Source: Bacteroidaceae bacterium (lineage in GTDB: Bacteria; Bacteroidota; Bacteroidia; Bacteroidales; Bacteroidaceae). From it: 34,322 nucleotides of DNA. The position numbers were made by a program, and so were the translations under genes. This document shows, piece by piece, positions 17,920-24,535 of the stretch. Within the stretch, counting starts at the first letter, position 1. Each line of letters begins with the position of its first letter. The notes under the pieces were generated by a model. That model saw only the letters and a list, made by a program, of their open reading frames with translations. It did no database searches and was not told the origin of the DNA. The DNA is taken from contig JAKSIQ010000016.1 in the NCBI GenBank assembly GCA_024398755.1, positions 1 through 34,322 of the forward strand. Reading direction: 5' to 3'.

Positions 17920-19680
17920 TCAGAACTGACGTTCAACCTTACTTTCATAGCCGTCATACATGATCAGATATTTGTTCATCTGTTCTTTTGTATACTTTCC
18001 GTTTATTGGCAACACACCCTGCGAAGGCTCTTTGGCATTCTTTATTCTGTCAGAATATTTCCCCTGCAAATCCTTGCGGAGCAATGAGACCTGATACTGC
18101 GCATAGTCCTTGCTGTCATCGTCGTATTCAGCCTCATATCTGGAGACATATTTTTCAGCCATCTTCACCACCCTGTCTGTAAAGTTGCAGTTTACAAGCA
18201 CTGTCCCGTCAGACTGCACGGCGCTGGAGAAGCCGTACAGGTTCTCAGTGAGCGGTAATGCAGGCCCTTCGGCACCATCAATCACGAACGACAGGTCTGT
18301 AAAAATATATGTGGCATCAATGGGGACCGTCACAGTCACTATTGTGAATCCCTCCTGAGTCAATGAGTCCTTCATTGTCATTGAAGATGTCATTTCCTTG
18401 TATTCGTAGAGTTCGTCATAGGTTGTCACCCAGATGTTGTCTTCACCGTATTTTCCGTACAAGTCATAGATTTCACACAGGAAATCCAAAGCATCCTTCT
18501 GAGGACGGTGGTCAAGTTTACCTACCAGCTCCGGCTGTTCAGACGTGCTCTGCACTCCAAGTTCTTGTATCTTGTCATCATAGTTGGCTTCTGTGAATCC
18601 GCCGAACACCTCACGTTTTTCAAGCGATGTGGAATCGTCCATAAGTCTGACAGGCTGCGATATTCCATTACCTGTAGTTGCACGAGTCATATGGACATAA
18701 GGACTGATGAGTGCGGCCTCAAGGTATGAACCGTTTCCGTCAGGCTGGGCAAGCACCTTCATCGGATAACCTATCTTGCTGTACGTCTTTTTATAATCGG
18801 TTTCAATTCCTTTGACAAGTGCTTTCACATCATGTTCAAGCGTGTCAGTCTCGGAAGTGGGTACGTTATGCCAATGGACGGCGTTACCCATATCGGTCAT
18901 AATCTGCAGTTCCTCCCACGATATGTACGGACTGAAAACCGATTTGTTCACATCAAGAATGAAACCTTCGGGATTGTATTCCCCGGACAGTGAGGGCCAG
19001 ATGGCAGAACCGAATGTGAAACGGCGGTCATTGCCGCATCCGTCAGTGAAACAGAGCGGGTACTGCTGTCTGTAACCTGTGGTCTTCCTCAATCCGAGAT
19101 GGAAGAACTCCTGATTGTCAATCCATCTTCCGTTGATTGTAGCAAACACTCTTGACCACGCATTAACCGATGCGTCATCAACAGTATAGCAGAATACCAT
19201 GTGCTTGTTGTACTTCAACGGCGCTACTCTGACACTGACAGGCTGTGTACCAGGCACCTTGAATTTGAACGTCACATTTTCCGGATCGGAGCCTGGAACC
19301 GGCATGGAGGCACGAGTCAGATGGCCGCCGGCGTCCGGCGTACTCTGATTGCAGATAATGTCCGGTTTTACCGACATGGTATATACATCCTTGAGCAGGT
19401 TGGCGCCCGAAGGGTCTTTTGCACGCATTTTGACAGAAAGCTCACTTTTGAAGCCTTCATCCTTCTCTATGCTCGTCATCCAATGTGTCGATGACAACTG
19501 CACCGTCTCAATGTTTCCATTGTAATTTCTGTAGCAGACATTCATATCGAACAGATCGAGGGCATCGTACGAGACATCCACGACATACGATATCTGATCG
19601 GGCAGATTCAGGCGGTTTATGCATGATGTGCATACAAGCACCGCCAGTGCGGAAAGAGTCTTTTTTCCAATAGTTCTCAT
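17920..19680 (-). CDS. lipoprotein resembling a polysaccharide deacetylase
   Basis: A 586-residue predicted lipoprotein; the signal sequence MRTIGKKTLSALAVLVCTSC puts Cys at 20, with an atypical Cys at -3. An N-terminal beta-rich region covers about residues 30-155. A region then resembles a divergent NodB-type polysaccharide deacetylase: MVFCYTVDDAS with Asp168-Asp169, WEELQIMTDMGNAVHWHNV with His269 and His271, and KVLAQPDGNGSYL near 310-320, which could match the RxPYG strand. If so it would be a metal-dependent carbohydrate deacetylase at the envelope, but the match is by eye and the catalytic set is unproven. The last 150 residues are beta-rich and then helical and charged. A GTG at 19698 overlapping the upstream stop is an alternative start. 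A 30-base gap separates it from the lamin-tail gene. Confidence 0.6.
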   Translation of the reverse strand: MRTIGKKTLSALAVLVCTSCINRLNLPDQISYVVDVSYDALDLFDMNVCYRNYNGNIETVQLSSTHWMTSIEKDEGFKSELSVKMRAKDPSGANLLKDVYTMSVKPDIICNQSTPDAGGHLTRASMPVPGSDPENVTFKFKVPGTQPVSVRVAPLKYNKHMVFCYTVDDASVNAWSRVFATINGRWIDNQEFFHLGLRKTTGYRQQYPLCFTDGCGNDRRFTFGSAIWPSLSGEYNPEGFILDVNKSVFSPYISWEELQIMTDMGNAVHWHNVPTSETDTLEHDVKALVKGIETDYKKTYSKIGYPMKVLAQPDGNGSYLEAALISPYVHMTRATTGNGISQPVRLMDDSTSLEKREVFGGFTEANYDDKIQELGVQSTSEQPELVGKLDHRPQKDALDFLCEIYDLYGKYGEDNIWVTTYDELYEYKEMTSSMTMKDSLTQEGFTIVTVTVPIDATYIFTDLSFVIDGAEGPALPLTENLYGFSSAVQSDGTVLVNCNFTDRVVKMAEKYVSRYEAEYDDDSKDYAQYQVSLLRKDLQGKYSDRIKNAKEPSQGVLPINGKYTKEQMNKYLIMYDGYESKVERQF

Positions 19681-19694
19681 ATGATATGTCCGTG

Positions 19695-21236
19695 TCACTT
19701 GACAGAGTTAATTTCCTTGTCCATCCAATCTATTCTGAGTCCGATGAATGTTTTAAGACGGGTTACAGCATCCTCAAAAGAAAGTCCGTCATCATCATTC
19801 TGATATGAAGGCGCATACATGCCGTATGGATACAGATTTTCTGATGCATGCACTGCAGGTGCCACAACACATGCAAGGCTGTCAATGCAAGCGTATATGC
19901 GCGATTCTACCGCCGGTTTCAATTCAGCCCATCTGGTCCTGATCTGGCTGCAGAACTCCAGATTGTCCTTCAGATACCTGTACCAATGGAACTCCGTAAA
20001 GAGCTCCAATGAATCGTTATTGAAGGAACCATATTCAAAATTCCACAACGGACCGGCATAAAGCCTGCCGCCATTCTTCTTGTACGAATATACCGATTTC
20101 TGGTCACACAGACCGTTATTTGAGGTCAGAGACTGTATCAGACCATAGTCAACGAATGAACGCACATCAATGGAATCGTACACATCACCGTATGCCCCGC
20201 TTTCCAGATTGTCTTCAAGGCTGTTGATGAAAGATTTGATATAAAGCAGCTTGGAATAGTCGCAGTCATCACCGGTAGGCGACACCATATTGACATACCA
20301 GCGGTTAGTCTTTGAGCGGAACTTCCAGAGTTCGGAATAGCTGCGATCCATATTCAGAATATAAGCGTCGGTTTCATCAATGTCAATGCGGTCCTCATCG
20401 ATGCATATCTGTTCCGTTATCTGATAAAGTCCCTGGTATCGGCCGTTGACCGTCAGATTGGCATAACGTGAAGAAGGAGTCCATTCAAGTCCGCCAGCCA
20501 GCCGTCCCATTTCAAAAGCCACCGAACTGCGAAGCTGCGTCCTGTCTTCGAAATTGGCCAGGAAGCACCAGCGCCTGTTGCTCTTCATGCCCATGAGCGG
20601 AAGATCATGCAGCGATTCCAACTTGAACGACATTTTTGGTGCATTGTCTGACATGCGCATATACCTGACACGTACTGAATCTTTTGAATCGGGCAGCTGT
20701 CCCATGCCACGGGTTATCATGGTGGCATCCAGCCAGTCATTCCGTGAGTCCAATCCTGCACCGCCATCGACTGTTATTTCAATGACCGGAAGATTGGAAT
20801 ACGGCACGAATGACAGACTGTGGTATTCTGTCTTTCCTGACGCACCTTCTATTCGGAGAAGAGCATCCTGGTTAAGCGAGCAATAAATTTCACTTGCTCC
20901 GCTGACCAGTTTTTCACCGTTGTAGAACACCGTACCATATTCAGTTGAGAATCTGGGCTTGAGCATGCAGGGCATATCCAGAGGGAAGTCCAGAATCATG
21001 GCAAGGCCCACCGTACTCAGATCGTCACAGTATATATCACGCTCCCGACAAGGGTTGTCTTCCGTGAGGAAGGCGAACGATTTCGAGTTTATCGCCCCTG
21101 TAATATCCGACATCTGTTTGTCGATAATATGCCTGCGCTGTTCAATCCAGTCATCAGACAAGGACAATGACGTACAGCCCGACACAAGGATGAGCAGGGA
21201 AAGCATACTTGCCGATATGAAATGTTTCCTTACCAT
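19695..21236 (-). CDS. CotH-kinase-like lipoprotein, type A (copy 1), degenerate motif
   Basis: A 513-residue predicted lipoprotein. ATG at 21236 gives MVRKHFISASMLSLLILVSG and then Cys21. The longer frame back to 21353 adds 39 charged residues inside the upstream gene and is rejected. The same architecture as the protein at 13642-15198: an Ig-like region (LTEDNPCRERDIYC, VSGASEIYC) then a CotH-like domain with LMGMKSNRRWCFLANFEDRT, EWTPSSRYANLTVNGRYQGL and GRLYAGPLWNFEYGSF. The WDFD segment is WNFE (398-401), so both Asp are replaced. The Gly-rich RGN segment reads RYMRMSDNAPKMSF, and the upstream Asp position is Gly. It is probably a non-catalytic CotH paralogue. It overlaps the upstream gene by 7 bases. 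Confidence 0.82.
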   Translation of the reverse strand: MVRKHFISASMLSLLILVSGCTSLSLSDDWIEQRRHIIDKQMSDITGAINSKSFAFLTEDNPCRERDIYCDDLSTVGLAMILDFPLDMPCMLKPRFSTEYGTVFYNGEKLVSGASEIYCSLNQDALLRIEGASGKTEYHSLSFVPYSNLPVIEITVDGGAGLDSRNDWLDATMITRGMGQLPDSKDSVRVRYMRMSDNAPKMSFKLESLHDLPLMGMKSNRRWCFLANFEDRTQLRSSVAFEMGRLAGGLEWTPSSRYANLTVNGRYQGLYQITEQICIDEDRIDIDETDAYILNMDRSYSELWKFRSKTNRWYVNMVSPTGDDCDYSKLLYIKSFINSLEDNLESGAYGDVYDSIDVRSFVDYGLIQSLTSNNGLCDQKSVYSYKKNGGRLYAGPLWNFEYGSFNNDSLELFTEFHWYRYLKDNLEFCSQIRTRWAELKPAVESRIYACIDSLACVVAPAVHASENLYPYGMYAPSYQNDDDGLSFEDAVTRLKTFIGLRIDWMDKEINSVK

Positions 21237-22843
21237 GCGCTGATATTGTTGTCCATAAATGTCCACCTGGCCTTCAGATGGCTGTTCAATGAATCGACGG
21301 CTTCCTTCCATGGAAGTCTGGCATCGGCATTTGCATTTTGGTCTGTTTTCCACAGCGTAAGGCTAAGCTGTGCCGACTCACTTATTACGGAAGCCTGTTC
21401 CCCCACATAGTCAGTGATTGACCGCAAGGCCTCCTTATGCTGTATCCAGCTGTCCTTTACCGCATTTACGAAAGCCTCGTCCCGGAACAGTCTTGAATAC
21501 CACAGGCTTCGGCTGGCACTGCCGAAATCGACCGTCTCATAATTGCGAAGAATGAAGCGGTCAACCGTATTGAATGTGTACTTGTCAAAATCAAGCAGAG
21601 GTCCTGCAGACAGTTTTTCTCCTGCATTCTTGTAATACCATACCGAATACGGATATGTGGCCGATTCGCACATGGTCATCTCAAGGGCAATCCAACAGTC
21701 CGCAAAAGTTTTGATATCCACAAGGCTGCGATATGCGATATCAGGAACTTCCTTCTGGTACAAGTACTGTTCAATGCGCTTCATGTAATCCTTTGCATAA
21801 TTTTCCTGATTCAAATCAGGATTCTCCGGATAGACAATATTAACAGGCAGTTCCCTGACTGCTGTCTTGAACCAGTGTTTCTCCCTGTTCTGATCGACCT
21901 TGAAAAGGAAACCGGAATTTGACGGATTACTGCTGTCAGATGCCGACAGACTGACCTTGTCGCTGCCAACTTCCACTTGTTCGGCAAGAAGATACAGGCC
22001 CTTGTATTCGCTGTTCACAAACAGTTCACAGTATTCACATGAAGGCACCCAGCACACATCCATGATTGAACTTATCCTATAGGCCACTTTGTTTCGCAGG
22101 AATGTACGGTCCGGAATATTTGCCACAAGACTCCATCTGGTTCCCGGTTTCATGCCCAGCATTGAAGTCTTCCTGTCAAGTCTGACATCAAACGATTTTT
22201 TTGTTGACGAATAAGAATTGTCGTAAAGGAATCTGGCTGAGGCGCTCCCCTTATAAGTCACATGCCCGACGTTCTGGTCCGCAATCTTCATACTGGCCGG
22301 AATCCATGAATACTGGTCCGATATGTTTTTTGACGAGTACAGTGAAATTACCGGCAGACCGGTATAGGAACCCTGTTTGAGCACCAAAGCATAAATCCTG
22401 TAACTGCCGTCCGATGCATACAGACGATATTTCAGGGTATCGCTGAAATCATTTGCAGTAACTCCGGGCAACTGATCGGTGCCATCGACCGTAACCTTTG
22501 CCGCAACACAGTCCCAGCTTGCAATAAGGCTGTCCTTGGGAAGATAATAATGGCTTACCAAGGCAGTGTAGCAATAAATGGAATCGTTTGCCACTCCGTC
22601 GAACGCGAATTTCAAATCGCTTAGGACCTCGTTATTGGCTGATGTCAGAATTGCGAATGACTTCAGCACCACCTGGCTGATAGAGCAATCTGTCGGAGTC
22701 CATGTACCGGCGTCCGATTCCGTTCTTTTTTCTCTGGAAAGACTGTCATATCTGTCAAACAGATCGGTACCACATGCACTTGCAAGCAGCACGGCAATCG
22801 GTACGGCAATCGGTACGACAATGGAACGCAGCAGTCTGTTCAT
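21230..22843 (-). CDS. CotH-kinase-like lipoprotein, type B (copy 1)
   Basis: A 537-residue predicted lipoprotein (lipobox ASAC, Cys24, followed by Gly-Thr-Asp). It has the same layout as the protein at 15200-16798: an Ig-like/DUF5018-like region with KVTVDGTDQLPG and NDFSDTLKYRLYASDG, then a CotH-like domain with TYKGSASARF and TKKSFDVRLDRK (about 196-225), GMKPGTRWSLVANIPDRT, GLYLLAEQVEVGSDKVSL and EKLSAGPLLDFDKYTF. DFD is kept, but Trp is Leu (LDFD, 417-420). The Asp equivalent to Asp389 of the other B copy is Ser394, with Glu393 beside it. It is the first gene of the six-gene operon, behind the promoter element at 22869-22876. The signal peptide contains a VPIA duplication. Confidence 0.85.
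   Translation of the reverse strand: MNRLLRSIVVPIAVPIAVLLASACGTDLFDRYDSLSREKRTESDAGTWTPTDCSISQVVLKSFAILTSANNEVLSDLKFAFDGVANDSIYCYTALVSHYYLPKDSLIASWDCVAAKVTVDGTDQLPGVTANDFSDTLKYRLYASDGSYRIYALVLKQGSYTGLPVISLYSSKNISDQYSWIPASMKIADQNVGHVTYKGSASARFLYDNSYSSTKKSFDVRLDRKTSMLGMKPGTRWSLVANIPDRTFLRNKVAYRISSIMDVCWVPSCEYCELFVNSEYKGLYLLAEQVEVGSDKVSLSASDSSNPSNSGFLFKVDQNREKHWFKTAVRELPVNIVYPENPDLNQENYAKDYMKRIEQYLYQKEVPDIAYRSLVDIKTFADCWIALEMTMCESATYPYSVWYYKNAGEKLSAGPLLDFDKYTFNTVDRFILRNYETVDFGSASRSLWYSRLFRDEAFVNAVKDSWIQHKEALRSITDYVGEQASVISESAQLSLTLWKTDQNANADARLPWKEAVDSLNSHLKARWTFMDNNISAW
22791..22814. repeat. 12-bp tandem duplication inside a signal-peptide coding region
   Basis: ACGGCAATCGGT occurs twice in a row (22791-22802 and 22803-22814), followed by a degenerate ACGACAATGG. 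It encodes VPIAVPIA in the hydrophobic core of the signal peptide of the CotH-like protein at 21230-22843. The unit is a multiple of three, so copy changes would keep the frame and change the core length by four residues. Confidence 0.85.
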
Positions 22844-22868
22844 CTTCTATTCTTCGAAATCTGTTCTG

Positions 22869-22876
22869 CAAAAATA
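22869..22876 (-). promoter_or_regulatory. -7 element (TATTTTTG) for the CotH lipoprotein operon
   Basis: On the minus strand this reads TATTTTTG, an exact TAnnTTTG match, 25 bases upstream of the ATG at 22843. A TTG at 22895-22897 (minus strand) is 18 bases further up and could be the -33 element. I see no other such element before the internal genes of this operon, so all six are probably transcribed from here. Confidence 0.6.
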
Positions 22877-22930
22877 ATAAAAAACGCGCGCGGGCAAGCA
22901 ACATGTTTCATTTTGCACGCAGTTTTTTTG

Positions 22931-22938
22931 TATGTTTG
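22931..22938 (+). promoter_or_regulatory. -7 element (TATGTTTG) for rarA
   Basis: An exact TAnnTTTG match, 27 bases before the rarA ATG. It is divergent from the CotH operon element about 55 bases away. TTTC at 22906-22909 with a 21-base spacer, or TTTG at 22912-22915 with a 15-base spacer, are possible -33 elements. Confidence 0.6.
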
Positions 22939-22965
22939 CAGTGAATTCAAGAAAAAACGGGAATC

Positions 22966-24234
22966 ATGCAACCTCTTGCCGAAAGAATGAGACCAAGGTC
23001 TCTGGACGATTATGTAGGCCAGCAGCACCTTGTCGGCCAAGGAGCCGTATTGCGCCGCATGATTGATTCCGGCCGCATTTCATCGTTCATACTGTGGGGA
23101 CCTCCAGGAACAGGCAAGACCACGCTGGCCCAAATTGTGGCAAGCCGTCTTGAACTGCCGTTCAGCACGTTGAGCGCTGTGACAGCCGGAGTCAAAGAAG
23201 TGCGTGACGTAATTGACCGTGCCAAAGCGAACCCGCTGTTCCGCACAAAGGGCAGTCCCATCCTTTTCATCGATGAAATCCACCGTTTCAACAAAGCCCA
23301 GCAGGACTCTCTGCTAGGTGCTGTGGAACGCGGAGACATAACGCTTATCGGCGCAACCACCGAAAACCCGTCTTTCGAAGTCATACGTCCGCTGCTTTCA
23401 CGAATGCAGGTCTACGTACTGAATTCACTCGGAAAAGAAGACCTGCTGAAACTTGTGGAACGCGCCATATCGACCGATGAAATCCTCAGCCGCCGTCACA
23501 TCGAACTGAAAGAAAACACCGCCCTGCTGCGTTTTTCCGGGGGTGATGCACGCAAGCTGCTCAACATTCTCGAACTTGTTGTCGAAGCATGTGGCGACGG
23601 CGACGTCTCCATTACCGACAGTCTGGTCACCGAATGTCTGCAGCAGAACCCGCTTGCCTACGACAAGGACGGCGAGATGCACTACGACATAATATCGGCC
23701 TTCATAAAATCCGTCCGTGGCAGCGACCCCGATGCCGCCCTTTACTGGCTGGCACGCATGGTCCAGGCCGGCGAAGATCCGGCTTTCATTGCCCGGCGTC
23801 TCATTATTTCCGCCAGCGAAGATGTCGGGCTTGCAAACCCCAACGCCCTGCTTATAGCAAACGCAGCATTCGACGCGGTACAGAAAATAGGCTGGCCCGA
23901 AGGACGCATTCCGCTGGCCGAAGCAACCGTTTACCTGGCAACCAGTCCCAAGAGCAATTCCGCATACATGGGCATCAACACCGCACTTGAAACGGTGAAT
24001 CAGACGGGCAATCTGCCGGTACCTCTGCATCTGCGCAACGCCCCCACTTCACTCATGAAGGATTTGGGCTATTCGGCCGGGTACAAATACGCCCACGACT
24101 ACCAGGACCATTATGTCAAGCAGCAGTACCTGCCTGACGAACTCAAGGACACAACATTCTGGACAGCGCAGAACAACCAGCAGGAGCTCAAGATCAAAGA
24201 GCGCCTCGATGCGTTGAAATCCCGCACCGACTGA
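22966..24234 (+). CDS. rarA: replication-associated recombination protein A (RarA/MgsA AAA+ ATPase)
   Basis: A 422-residue cytoplasmic AAA+ ATPase related to clamp-loader and RuvB ATPases, acting at stalled replication forks. It opens with the family-typical PLAERMRPRSLDDYVGQQHL. Walker A is GPPGTGKTT (about 45-53), Walker B is ILFIDEIHRF, sensor 1 is LIGATTENPSF and the arginine-finger region is RPLLSRMQVY. The C-terminal part has SAFIKSVRGSDPDAALYWLA and ARRLIISASEDVGLANP, diagnostic for RarA. Length is normal. It is a single gene with its own promoter, convergent with the glutamine synthetase gene across the repeat array at 24296-24500. Confidence 0.97.
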   Translation: MQPLAERMRPRSLDDYVGQQHLVGQGAVLRRMIDSGRISSFILWGPPGTGKTTLAQIVASRLELPFSTLSAVTAGVKEVRDVIDRAKANPLFRTKGSPILFIDEIHRFNKAQQDSLLGAVERGDITLIGATTENPSFEVIRPLLSRMQVYVLNSLGKEDLLKLVERAISTDEILSRRHIELKENTALLRFSGGDARKLLNILELVVEACGDGDVSITDSLVTECLQQNPLAYDKDGEMHYDIISAFIKSVRGSDPDAALYWLARMVQAGEDPAFIARRLIISASEDVGLANPNALLIANAAFDAVQKIGWPEGRIPLAEATVYLATSPKSNSAYMGINTALETVNQTGNLPVPLHLRNAPTSLMKDLGYSAGYKYAHDYQDHYVKQQYLPDELKDTTFWTAQNNQQELKIKERLDALKSRTD

Positions 24235-24296
24235 TTCCTCCCCCGTCCACCCCCTTCCTCCCGCCCCGTCCTCCCCTCTTCCTCCTCCCCTTCCTC
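24235..24296. other. near-continuous polypyrimidine tract
   Basis: Directly after the rarA stop codon come about 62 bases of almost only C and T on the plus strand, interrupted by four purines (at 24245, 24249, 24263 and 24268). There is no reading frame of note. Such tracts can form triplex structures or stall polymerase; nothing in the sequence proves that here. Confidence 0.8.
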
Positions 24297-24500
24297 GGTG
24301 TGACTCGGCCGGCGGGTGAGTCACGCAAAGGAAAAGCGCAGAAAGCCCGGTGTGACTCGGCCGGCGGGTGAGTCACGCAAAGGAAAAGCGCAGAAAGCTC
24401 GGTGTGACTCGGCCGGCGGGTGAGTCACGCAAGGGAAAAGCGCAGAAAGCCCGGTGTGACTCGGCCGGCGGGTGAGTCACGCAGGGGAAAAGCGCAGAAA
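24296..24500. repeat. four 52-bp tandem repeats, each with an inverted repeat
   Basis: Units start at 24296, 24348, 24400 and 24452; the last lacks its final three bases. They differ at only a few positions (CAAAGG, CAAGGG and CAGGGG after GTCACG; AGCC or AGCT at the end). Each unit contains GTGACTC and GAGTCAC arms seven bases long around an 11-base GC-rich loop. With one G-U pair the stem grows to nine. Hairpins fall at 24300-24324, 24352-24376, 24404-24428 and 24456-24480. The array fills the gap between the 3' ends of rarA and the glutamine synthetase gene. Units abut without spacers. It resembles REP/BIME-type intergenic arrays in position and structure. Confidence 0.92.
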
Positions 24501-24502
24501 TG

Positions 24503-24532
24503 GAAGCAGTGAATCTTGAAGCAGTGAATCTT
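24503..24532. repeat. 15-bp perfect tandem duplication
   Basis: GAAGCAGTGAATCTT is present twice in direct succession (24503-24517 and 24518-24532). It lies between the 52-bp repeat array and the stop codon of the glutamine synthetase gene, in its 3' untranslated region. Confidence 0.9.
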
Positions 24533-24535
24533 GGA

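Noticed and set aside
21237-21353. Longer N-terminus for the A-type CotH lipoprotein (start at 21353)
   Set aside because: The extra 39 residues are charged, overlap the upstream gene and would bury the signal peptide. ATG 21236 gives a standard lipoprotein signal.
13642-22843. Type IX secretion C-terminal sorting signals on the CotH and LTD proteins
   Set aside because: All six proteins have lipoprotein signal peptides and their C-termini lack the conserved beta-strand sorting domain, despite a T9SS plug gene next door.
13642-22843. The CotH cluster as a mobile element or phage island
   Set aside because: No integrase, transposase, tRNA gene or flanking direct repeat was found, and flanking genes and promoter style match the rest of the window.
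23425-24030. 201-codon open frame antisense to rarA
   Set aside because: rarA is a full-length, motif-complete gene on the other strand; the antisense frame shows no family features and arises from codon bias.
24296-24500. Possible CRISPR array
   Set aside because: The 52-bp units abut without variable spacers, each contains its own inverted repeat, and no cas gene is present.
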